A stretch of 64,000 nt of DNA from Roseiflexus sp034432635 (GTDB lineage Bacteria > Chloroflexota > Chloroflexia > Chloroflexales > Roseiflexaceae): the NCBI GenBank assembly GCA_034432635.1, contig DAOUBK010000072.1, positions 1-64,000 on the forward strand, read 5' to 3'. The notes beneath the pieces are model-generated. The model was given only the letters and a program-made list of their open reading frames with translations. It searched no databases and was not told the DNA's origin. Positions 7,998 to 15,307 of this stretch are shown one piece after another (position 1 is the stretch's first letter; the number at the start of each line of letters is the position of its first letter). Position numbers and translations under genes: made by a program.

Positions 7998-8758
7998 GGC
8001 GCGGTGCGATCAGAACTGCAACCGGGGTAGGCGCAGGCATTGCCTTTGCCTCCCTATGAGATTGCCTTCGCCTGCCCGGCAGATAGGATAGATCGTGGGT
8101 TATGTCACGGTGTCATAGAAGTCATAGCACGCAATTGCAGCATCATCCCGGCGTCGTACCCCGGCAACGCACCGCGGTGCGCACAAGCCGGTATGCTCCC
8201 TGAGATCGCGCGCCGCCCCGCGTTAACCAGAGGACGCCCACCGCCAGCAGGGGCGAGTTGGGGTGGAGGCTTTCCCGCCCCCAGCGGGGCAGGTTCAGGG
8301 ACGGACAGAAAATATGAGCTAACGCAATTTCTACCGCATCAAGATGCCCTAACTTAAGCTTCTGCTCTCCTCTCTCCCGCGCACGCGGGAAAGGGGACGG
8401 GGATGAGGGCGTTCAGCTCATCTCCAAGCCCTATCTCCCGCAAGCACTCGCAAGTCCTGTCCGCCCTTGAACAGGGGCAGGTTAGGGTAGGGGCTTCTGC
8501 CCACAGCGGGAGCGGGTTGGGGTGGAGGGTCTCCCGCCCTGCGACGACCCGCTGGCGGCGCGCCGGTGGTGCGCCTGGGAGCACGCAGCGCGCAGATGCT
8601 TCTGAATGGCGCCCATCCTTGAGCCAGAGGTGGTATTATTCGGGCAGGCGCCAGACTCGGTCCGACCCGCGCAGGCGGGCTACCGGGCGAAAACCGGTTT
8701 GTATGCCGATCACAGGCGCCCCGTGACGCCCCTGCCCATGAGCGATAATGCGCCAGTA
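7998..8758. other. Gene-free 761-bp interval with interspersed repeats
   Basis: No convincing gene is seen. The interval contains one copy of an imperfect palindromic repeat (8025-8082), a CCCGCG/CGCGGG hairpin inside a pyrimidine-to-purine element (about 8363-8412), and two copies of a G-rich module containing GTTGGGGTGGAGG (near 8255 and 8515). Open frames here have no ribosome sites and follow the repeats. The converging genes on either side mean it may also hold terminators. Confidence 0.6.
8025..8082. repeat. Imperfect palindromic interspersed repeat, copy 1
   Basis: The element reads GGGTAGGCGCAGGCA, then TTGCCTTTGCCTCCC, with a second GCCTTCGCCTGCCCGGCAG arm. It is related to elements at 15049 and 41341. 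It can form a stem of 8-10 bp and lies just after the haem protein gene. Confidence 0.6.
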
Positions 8759-10300
8759 TCACCCAAATCGCAATTGCGTCTGACCAACCTGGAGCACATC
8801 ACCGCGACGCACCGGTGTTGGTTGAGTGATACGAACGCCGTTGAGGTAGGTACCGTGACTGCTGCCGGCGTCCGTCACCGTTACGTGACGTCCATCGTTG
8901 CGCACGAGAGCGTGGCGTCGCGAAACACTGCCATCGCCAATCAGCACGATCTGACACTCTTCACTGCGCCCAATCAACACTGCTGCGCCGGCAAGCGAAT
9001 AGGTGCGCGGTTGTGCCGCACCGGCGATCACCGTGAGCGTCCCCCAGGCGCCGGCTGGTGGTTGAGAAGGCGTACTCGCAGGCAGCGGCGCCGGCTGGTA
9101 GGGTTGTGGCGGCGTGGGCGCCGGCGGCGGTGTATAGACCGGCACAGGCCTTGGTACTGGTACAGGAGTCGGCGCGCGCCGCCGCCCTCCTCGAATGAAC
9201 GCAATGGTCATAATGAACAGCGCCAGCACAACGCCGCAGACACAGAGTGCCAGAAGACCGAGGATCGACTCGCCGCGCACCGTTGAAGGAGGTGGCGCCG
9301 GTTGCGGTGCGTCTTCCGCCGGTGGACCGCCAAACGACTTACAGGCATCGATCCGCCCAGTTCCCAGTTCGAATCTGGGGTTCAGGTCACGAATGTTCGT
9401 GGCATTTGCGCGGATGGTTTCGGCAACCTGCGCCGCACTCCAGTCGGGGTGCGCCGAAAAGAGGAGCGCCGCCAGCGCTGCCACATACGGCGTCGCCTGC
9501 GAGGTGCCGCTCATATAGTCGTAGTTCCGGCGGAAACGCTCATCGAGCGGCAACCGATCGCTCGTCAGAAACACCTCGTAGGTCGGCATCGTAGAGAGGA
9601 TATTGACCCCCGGTGCGCTGACCGCAACCCACGGACCGGAGTTGGAAAAGGGCGCCTTGCGGTCGCGCTGATCGGTCGCTGCGACCACCAGCACATCCGG
9701 GTTATTGACCGCAATCGCATTCGGTAAAGGCACAGCATCGTTCCCCGCCGCGACGACCACCAGCGCACCGCGTTGCTGAGCATAGACAATAGCTTCGTTG
9801 ACCAGCACCGATGGTTCGTCGGCGTTGAGTGTCAGGGTTGCACCCAGGCTGAGATTGATCACTTTTGCGCCTTTATCGGCGGAAAAGCGGATGCCACGGG
9901 CAATCGCACGGTCAGAACCTCGACCGCGCTCGTTCATCACGCGCACCGGTAGAATGGTCGCATTCGGCGCCAGCCCTGTGATGCCCTCGTTATTGTTGAG
10001 AACGGCGGCAACAATACCCGCGACATGCGTGCCGTGCCCATTCTCATCGCGCGGGTCGCTATCATCATCGACAAAGTCGTAGCCATCGGTGCGCAATCGC
10101 TCCACCAGATCGGGGTGCGTCGGATCAACCCCGCTATCCACAATCGCAACAATCACATCGGCGCTGCCGGTGGTGCGCTCCCAGGCGCAGAGTGCGCCAA
10201 CTTTATACAGCGCCCACTGCTTATCGAAACTCGGATCGTTGGGCGCAGATGGGGCGGCAACCAGGATGATCGTCAGAGCAAGGAGAATGCGAAGCGCCAT
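8759..10300 (-). CDS. Subtilisin-like serine protease fused through a TM helix to an FHA domain
   Basis: The protein has 513 residues. A signal-like hydrophobic N terminus (1-18) leads directly into an S8 peptidase domain with D55 (VDSGVDP), H89 (GHGTHVAG), oxyanion N187 and nucleophile S267 (GTSQATP). There is no room for the usual inhibitory propeptide. A Pro-rich stretch, a membrane helix at about 346-369, an RGGRRR stop-transfer, a ~45-residue Pro linker and an FHA domain (about 420-513, with GRSEECQI, SRRHALV and SSHGTYLNG) follow. The topology puts the protease outside and the phosphothreonine-reading FHA domain inside. The protease plus C-terminal helix recalls mycosins, but the FHA tail is unusual. 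It is the last gene of a four-gene operon. Confidence 0.9.
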   Translation of the reverse strand: MALRILLALTIILVAAPSAPNDPSFDKQWALYKVGALCAWERTTGSADVIVAIVDSGVDPTHPDLVERLRTDGYDFVDDDSDPRDENGHGTHVAGIVAAVLNNNEGITGLAPNATILPVRVMNERGRGSDRAIARGIRFSADKGAKVINLSLGATLTLNADEPSVLVNEAIVYAQQRGALVVVAAGNDAVPLPNAIAVNNPDVLVVAATDQRDRKAPFSNSGPWVAVSAPGVNILSTMPTYEVFLTSDRLPLDERFRRNYDYMSGTSQATPYVAALAALLFSAHPDWSAAQVAETIRANATNIRDLNPRFELGTGRIDACKSFGGPPAEDAPQPAPPPSTVRGESILGLLALCVCGVVLALFIMTIAFIRGGRRRAPTPVPVPRPVPVYTPPPAPTPPQPYQPAPLPASTPSQPPAGAWGTLTVIAGAAQPRTYSLAGAAVLIGRSEECQIVLIGDGSVSRRHALVRNDGRHVTVTDAGSSHGTYLNGVRITQPTPVRRGDVLQVGQTQLRFG

Positions 10301-10303
10301 AAT

Positions 10304-10846
10304 CTATTGCTGCTCTGTCGCTGGCAGTTGCAGGCTGCGCAGATACCACGCCCCTTCCAGCAGCACTAGCTCGAAAACGCTATCAAAAGGACGTTCACCC
10401 GAATAGACCGTGCCGTAATCGACGGTGTAGCGCACGTTGCCGGTCACGCGGACATGCGCAATCGAGCCGTCATTGTTGAGCAGTGTGTAGGTCTCATCAT
10501 TGAATTGAAGTTCGGTGATGTACTCCATATATGAGCGCAGTTCCGGGCTGAGCTGGCGTTTGATGTCGGTCGGCTCGATATAGGCGAGCATCTGCGATAC
10601 ATCGCGCGCTTCGACGGCTGCCACGAAGTTCTGCACCACCTGCACCGGTCGCGGGTCGCTCATCGGGTCCGGCGGGCGGGTGAACCACCAGATCGCAACC
10701 CCTCCCACCACCAGTGCAACGGCTGCGAGCGCAACGATATTCCACTGCGGTACGCGGCGACGTGATGGCGGCGGCTCTGGCAGCGGTGGCAGCGGCGGCA
10801 GTGGACCGGTATCGACTTTCTGGGAAGATGTTTGTTCCTCGGTCAT
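10304..10846 (-). CDS. Single-pass membrane protein with NTF2-like extracytoplasmic domain
   Basis: The protein has 180 residues: a short Pro/Glu-rich cytosolic N terminus, one membrane segment at about 35-53, and a domain of ~115 residues beginning VVQNFVAAVEARDVSQMLAYI and ending FELVLLEGAWYLRSL. This is the pattern of NTF2/SnoaL-like (DUF4878-type) folds. The ATG overlaps the stop codon of the metallophosphoesterase gene (ATGA) and has no ribosome site, so translation is coupled. The protease-FHA gene starts 3 bp downstream. Its function is unknown, probably accessory to that membrane protease. Confidence 0.75.
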   Translation of the reverse strand: MTEEQTSSQKVDTGPLPPLPPLPEPPPSRRRVPQWNIVALAAVALVVGGVAIWWFTRPPDPMSDPRPVQVVQNFVAAVEARDVSQMLAYIEPTDIKRQLSPELRSYMEYITELQFNDETYTLLNNDGSIAHVRVTGNVRYTVDYGTVYSGERPFDSVFELVLLEGAWYLRSLQLPATEQQ

Positions 10847-11679
10847 ACGGCGGATGGGTCATTGCACTGACGAGCGGCCAATCGTTCGCCGCGCCGCTGA
10901 AACGCATACTCGGCGAACGGATCGAACCTGCCAGTGGTTTCGACATAACAACGCTGACTGATATGAATAGTCGAGTCCCTGATCACGAGAACGTTGTAAG
11001 CGTTCCTTCCTCGCATACCTTTCCGGATACGCCGTGACGCGCTCGTGCCGCTCTGACAGACGATGAATTTCCGCGCGTTGCCGGTGACCCCGACATACGA
11101 AATATGATGATGCCCGCAGAGCAATACGTCCACACCGCTGCGCTCGAGCATCTGCGTTACCTCGTCAACATTGCGCACAATACTGCGCCGTTCGCATCCT
11201 GGCGGGCGCACCACACCGTGGTGCAGTACGGCGATCTTGCAGACATTGTCCGGGTACTGGGCAAACCGGCGTTCCATCGCCTGCTGTTGCTCCGGATCGA
11301 CGAATCCTCCGTCGATAGTCCAGCCGTAAGCGCTGTTGCCGCCGACAACCACTAGACCAGGGCGCTCGAATACCGGATTGAGATTGGACGAAATGTACCG
11401 GCGGTACCGGTCGAGGGGGCGGAAGAAGCGCTCAAAGAGGTGAAACAGCGGCACATCATGATTGCCGGGGATGATCAATTGTGGTTCGGGCAGACGCCGG
11501 AGATACTCAACGATCTGATCCCACTGCGACGTGAAATCGGCTCGCTGCACCAGATCGCCAGAAATGATCACCAGATCGGGACGCAGGGTGTGCGCTTCGC
11601 AGACGAGTTGCTCCGCCACCTGCGGATGAAACGTCCGCCCGGTGTGCAGATCGGAGATGTGCATCAGGACGGATTGCAC
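10843..11679 (-). CDS. Calcineurin-like metallophosphoesterase
   Basis: The protein has 278 residues. Metal-binding motifs appear in family order: DLHTG (D-x-H), GDLVQ, GNHD, LHHGVVR and GHHHISYVG. The substrate could be a nucleotide, a phosphoprotein or a lipid and cannot be told from sequence. The start is a GTG at 11679 (an ATG lies five codons inside). It begins 6 bp after the stop codon of the 45-residue membrane peptide gene and overlaps the next gene by 4 bp, so the four genes from 11823 to 8759 form one operon. Pairing with a phospho-reading FHA protease suggests phosphorylation-linked signalling (inference). Confidence 0.85.
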   Translation of the reverse strand: MQSVLMHISDLHTGRTFHPQVAEQLVCEAHTLRPDLVIISGDLVQRADFTSQWDQIVEYLRRLPEPQLIIPGNHDVPLFHLFERFFRPLDRYRRYISSNLNPVFERPGLVVVGGNSAYGWTIDGGFVDPEQQQAMERRFAQYPDNVCKIAVLHHGVVRPPGCERRSIVRNVDEVTQMLERSGVDVLLCGHHHISYVGVTGNARKFIVCQSGTSASRRIRKGMRGRNAYNVLVIRDSTIHISQRCYVETTGRFDPFAEYAFQRRGERLAARQCNDPSAV

Positions 11680-11685
11680 GGAGCG

Positions 11686-11823
11686 TTACTCTTTGGCAGG
11701 AGCAGTCTGTGCAGCATGCGCTTTTTCCCGCGCCACGTTAACAATCGCACGCGCGATCAGCGCCAGCTCGACAACCAGCGCAGCAATGAAGCCATACTTC
11801 ACAATGTAGACTACAGTCTCCAT
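11686..11823 (-). CDS. 45-residue small membrane protein, first gene of the operon
   Basis: This short gene encodes 45 residues, beginning METVVYIVKYG and ending QTAPAKE. One hydrophobic helix (about 11-30) is followed by a basic, then Ala-rich tail. A GCAGGAGA ribosome site lies 6-11 bases before the ATG. The stop codon is 6 bp before the phosphoesterase start, and an extended -10 promoter (TGC-TACAAT) lies upstream, so the position as first gene of the operon supports it being real. I do not recognise a family; a regulatory or anchoring micro-protein is plausible. Confidence 0.6.
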   Translation of the reverse strand: METVVYIVKYGFIAALVVELALIARAIVNVAREKAHAAQTAPAKE

Positions 11824-11862
11824 GGCAGTCTCCTGCTCTTTCGTCTCATCCGATTAGCTGGG

Positions 11863-11902
11863 ATTGTAGCATAAAATTCGCCGTTTGTGCCGGTGCTATA
11901 AT
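11863..11902. promoter_or_regulatory. Divergent extended -10 promoters
   Basis: On the minus strand TGC-TACAAT (-10 at 11868-11863) faces the small-membrane-protein operon. On the plus strand TGC-TATAAT (-10 at 11897-11902) faces the Nudix gene about 200 bp away. Neither has a good -35, as expected for extended -10 promoters. Confidence 0.5.
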
Positions 11903-12105
11903 GGCATCCTGGTCATTTTGCGTTATTGTCTCCGTACCAGACAGAGATGTGCACCGGTTTGTGAGTCGTCTGCCGTCGCCGGGGGATACGCGATTATTCC
12001 CGACAGTAATCCGAGGCACGTCTGTATTCCGGGTCAGGGGCAATCGGCGTTCCAGCCTGTCAGAATCGAGTGTCGTGTGCAGGTGTCGTGATGTGAGGGA
12101 GAGGT

Positions 12106-12576
12106 ATGACAATCAATTACACTGCCTGGTTGCGCAGTTATGTCGGTCATCAACGTCTGCTGCAACTCGCTGCGAGCGCGTTCATCCGCAATGATCAGGG
12201 GTATGTGCTGCTCGGGCAGCGTTCGGACGTAATGCTGTGGGCGCCGCCGTCGGGCGTGGTGCAACTGGGGGAAACGCCAGCACGCACGCTGGTGCGCGAA
12301 GTGCGCGAAGAGACCGGGTTGCACGTCGTCGTCGAACGCCTGATCGGGTTGTACACCGGGCGCGATTTTGAGTGGACCTATCCCAACGGCGATCAGGCGC
12401 AGATTGTCAGCGCTTTCTTTGCATGCCGCGTCGTTGGTGGGACGCTGCGACCAGACCACACTGAATTTGTGTCGCTCGACTATTATCCGCCTGACCGGTT
12501 GCCACCCTTGATGCCGCGCTATGTGCGTATGCTGCGCGATGCGTTCGTCGGACGTACTGAAGCCGCCTTCGATTAG
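12106..12576 (+). CDS. Nudix hydrolase
   Basis: The protein has 156 residues. The Nudix box is complete: G-x5-E-x7-REVREETGL, starting at GVVQLGE. The N-terminal half carries SAFIRNDQGYVLLGQRSD, typical of ADP-ribose/NTP-type hydrolases that remove a nucleoside diphosphate-linked moiety. A GAGGGAGAGG ribosome site precedes the ATG. The glycosyltransferase gene starts 2 bp after the stop codon, so a shared transcript is likely. Nudix substrates cannot be assigned from the box alone; a nucleotide-sugar is one possibility given the neighbour. Confidence 0.9.
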   Translation: MTINYTAWLRSYVGHQRLLQLAASAFIRNDQGYVLLGQRSDVMLWAPPSGVVQLGETPARTLVREVREETGLHVVVERLIGLYTGRDFEWTYPNGDQAQIVSAFFACRVVGGTLRPDHTEFVSLDYYPPDRLPPLMPRYVRMLRDAFVGRTEAAFD

Positions 12577-12578
12577 CC

Positions 12579-14027
12579 ATGAAACGTCTTGCTTATGCTT
12601 CGCCGGTCAATCCTGCGCCGTCGGGCATTTCCGATTACAGCGAAGAGTTGTTGCCGTACCTCGGCATATATTTCGACATCACACTCTACGTCGAGGATGG
12701 GTTGCGCCCGACAAACCCGCACCTTGCCCGGCATATCGAGATCCGTCCGGTCAGTCGCCTGGAACGCGACCATCGCCGTCGTCCGTTTGATGCTATCGTG
12801 TATCACATGGGCAACAGCCCGGCGCACACCGGCATCTGGCGCGCGCTGCAACGCACCCCTGGCTTTGTCGTTCTGCACGATTTTGTGCTGCACCATTTTA
12901 TGCTCCAGGAGATGGTGGCATTGCGTGGGCAGATCGATCTCTACCGTGCGGAAATGCGGCGACGGTACGGTGATGAGGGAGCGCATGTGGCGGAACTGAT
13001 GCTGCGCGGGCGCTTTCCTGCCGCAGCGTTCGATTTCCCGTTCTGCGAAGATGTGCTGGGACGCGCGATGGGCATCCTGGTGCACAGCCGGTATGTGCTG
13101 GATCGAGTCACAGCGCTCAAGCCAGGGCTGGCGACCGCCTTCGTGCCGATGGGGATTCCGTTGCCGCCGCTCATCGCGCGCGACGCGGCGCGCGCACGAC
13201 TCGGTCTGCCGCACGATGCCCTCGTTCTGGCGTCGTTCGGGCATATCAACCCGTATAAACGGCTCGAACCGGCACTGCGCGCGTTACGCGATCTGCGCGA
13301 CATCCGCCCGGACGCACGCTACCTGCTGGTTGGCAGCATTTCGCCAAACTACGATGCGCACAGAGTCGTCGAACGTCTCGGGTTGACGGAAGCGGTCACA
13401 ATCACCGGGTACGTCGCGTGGTCCGTCTTCGAGGAGTATGTTGCCGCCGCCGACATCTGTTTGAACCTGCGTCACCCGACGGCGGGTGAAACGTCTGCCA
13501 GTCTGCTGCGGTTGCTCGGCGCCGGACGCCCCACACTGGTGACTGCTACCGGCGCCTTCACCGAACTGCCACCGGGGGTTGCAGCACAGGTCGATCCTGA
13601 TGAGTCGGAGAGCGATCTGATCCTGGCGTACTGCCGCCTGCTGGCGGAACGACCGGACATTGCTGCGGCAATGGGTGCTGCGGCGCGCGCGTATGTAGCA
13701 CGCTACCATACGCTCGAAGGTGCAGCACGCGGCTATGCGACATTTCTGGCGTGTCAGGGTGGGTGGGGCGATGTACGTCCGTTGCGCACGGCGCCGCTGT
13801 GGAACGTGGACGCATACCGCGCCGATGGCGTGCGATCCGGCGATCCATCCGCTTCGCGTCGAACTACTGATCAGGCGCCGGAGCAGCAACCGGCATCTGC
13901 GTCCGCGCCATCACCACTGGTGCAGACAGTCGCCGGGGCGCTGGCGGAACTGGGATTGACGGAGGATGACCGCAACGTTCTCACACCGGTCGCGCGCGCG
14001 ATCCACGAGATGGGAATAGTTCCCTAG
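12579..14027 (+). CDS. GT4-type glycosyltransferase
   Basis: The protein has 482 residues with a GT-B fold. The N-terminal half starts with the acceptor-side motif PSGISDYSEELLPYL. The C-terminal half has the donor-binding pattern LASFGHINPYKRLEPALRAL, then YLLVGS, VTITGYV and a GETSASLLRLLGAGRPTLVT segment, where family-4 retaining transferases hold the nucleotide sugar. The last ~80 residues are less conserved and Ala/Pro-rich. It probably acts in cell-surface glycan synthesis. It follows the Nudix gene by 2 bp. Confidence 0.88.
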   Translation: MKRLAYASPVNPAPSGISDYSEELLPYLGIYFDITLYVEDGLRPTNPHLARHIEIRPVSRLERDHRRRPFDAIVYHMGNSPAHTGIWRALQRTPGFVVLHDFVLHHFMLQEMVALRGQIDLYRAEMRRRYGDEGAHVAELMLRGRFPAAAFDFPFCEDVLGRAMGILVHSRYVLDRVTALKPGLATAFVPMGIPLPPLIARDAARARLGLPHDALVLASFGHINPYKRLEPALRALRDLRDIRPDARYLLVGSISPNYDAHRVVERLGLTEAVTITGYVAWSVFEEYVAAADICLNLRHPTAGETSASLLRLLGAGRPTLVTATGAFTELPPGVAAQVDPDESESDLILAYCRLLAERPDIAAAMGAAARAYVARYHTLEGAARGYATFLACQGGWGDVRPLRTAPLWNVDAYRADGVRSGDPSASRRTTDQAPEQQPASASAPSPLVQTVAGALAELGLTEDDRNVLTPVARAIHEMGIVP

Positions 14028-14124
14028 CGCAACCTGTGCTACACTTATTCCAGCAGACCCGCCAGAACGACCACCTGATCACGAACGTTGACGTTGCCCG
14101 CGGATATACCGGAGAGAGAAGGTC

Positions 14125-14742
14125 ATGACTGTAGCCGCATACGCGCCTCAAATGCGCCTCGTGATCGCGGGGGAAATGACCGATATCGACCTGAACGCGC
14201 TCCAGGGAATGTGGAGCGTTGAACAGTACCTGCGCCTGACCGATCACACGAACCGTCTCATCGAGTATTCGGATGGATGGATTGAGATCCTGCCAATGCC
14301 AACTGAACGTCATCAGGCAGTACTTGAGAGTTTGTTTCTCTTCTTTCGTGCATATGCGGACGGTCACGGTGGCAAAGTGCGCTTTGCGCCGCTGCGCCTG
14401 CTTGTACGCGATGGGAAGTTTCGTGAGCCGGATATCCTTCTGTTGTGCGACGCGCGTGATCCGCGTCGCCAGGATCGCTTCTGGCGCGGCGCCGATCTGG
14501 TCGCCGAAGTGGTCAGCGAAGACGATCCTGAGCGGTATACGCAGATCAAGCGGATCGACTACGCCGAAGCGGGCATTCCTGAGTACTGGATCGTCAACCC
14601 GCTGGATGAAACGGTGACGGTGCTCACTCTGAGTGATGGAGCCTATGCGGAATACGGCGTTTTCCGACGGGGCGACGAGGCGCGCTCGAAACTGCTCGAT
14701 GGATTTACAGTACGTGTCGATGCGATCTTCGATGCACGTTAG
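14125..14742 (+). CDS. Uma2-family (DUF820) putative endonuclease
   Basis: The protein has 205 residues. The Uma2/DUF820 layout is visible: MWSVEQYLRLTDHTNRLIEYSDGWIEILP, then REPDILLL, DLVAEVVSEDD and KRIDYAEAGIPEYWIVNP. These residues form a PD-(D/E)xK-like core (E and D before the LLL strand, E in AEVVS, K in the following helix). Members are abundant in Cyanobacteria and Chloroflexota, often in many copies, and their biological role is unclear. A GGAGAGAGAAGG ribosome site precedes the ATG. No partner gene is adjacent. Confidence 0.88.
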   Translation: MTVAAYAPQMRLVIAGEMTDIDLNALQGMWSVEQYLRLTDHTNRLIEYSDGWIEILPMPTERHQAVLESLFLFFRAYADGHGGKVRFAPLRLLVRDGKFREPDILLLCDARDPRRQDRFWRGADLVAEVVSEDDPERYTQIKRIDYAEAGIPEYWIVNPLDETVTVLTLSDGAYAEYGVFRRGDEARSKLLDGFTVRVDAIFDAR

Positions 14743-14930
14743 CGCGTGTTATGAACGTTTCTTCCTGATGGCGAGGGGTCTGCTGATCGCGTTTATGCCG
14801 CACCGTGCATCCCAGGCACGTGAGCGCCTGTTCACATCAACCCTCCTGGCGCGCTTTGCCGCAGCGAATCTCTGTCATCAATGGACGCCGGGGCAATCCC
14901 CTGGGCTCGTGACCGGCAGCGTGCGGAAGC

Positions 14931-15019
14931 ATGGCTCCCGCGCGTCAGCGGATGCGACGTAGGAACGCGCCGAACCGGGAACGGGTCTCCAATGGCTCCC
15001 GCGCGTCAGCAGATGCGAC
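14931..15019. repeat. 28-bp direct repeat pair
   Basis: The two copies begin at 14931 and 14992 (61 bp apart) and share ATGGCTCCCGCGCGTCAGC, then GATGCGAC, with one base difference. They have no coding context. Confidence 0.7.
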
Positions 15020-15048
15020 CAATGCATTCCTGCGCGCGCGATCTTTGT

Positions 15049-15091
15049 GGGTAGGTGAAGGCACTGCCTTCGTCCGCCTCGCCCGGCAGAG
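15049..15091. repeat. Imperfect palindromic interspersed repeat, copy 2
   Basis: GGGTAGGTGAAGGCACTGCC, then TTCGTCCGCCTCGCCCGGCAG, is related to the copies at 8025 and 41341. Confidence 0.6.
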
Positions 15092-15307
15092 GAGAGGGGC
15101 AGGGGGTGAGGGCCAACCGGCGCATCGTAATGCCATAAAGACCTTGGACGCTCATGTGTTCTGTCCACCCTTGAATGCCCACAGTCGAGGAGCACAGGCG
15201 TCTCGCCCACCCGCACACGTGGTGGATGTGTTCCCGGAGTTCCACTGCTTTGCGTACCGCTCCACAGATTGCCGAAAACCCTGCACCCGCAGTAGTTTCT
15301 CCCCTCT

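Larger units (their letters stand above)
14743..15307. other. Gene-free 565-bp interval with repeats
   Basis: No gene is supported. It contains a 28-bp direct repeat (14931-14958 and 14992-15019, sharing ATGGCTCCCGCGCGTCAGC), one copy of the palindromic interspersed repeat (15049-15091), and a GGAGAGGGGCAGGGGGTGAGG module at about 15089-15111. It separates converging genes. Confidence 0.6.
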
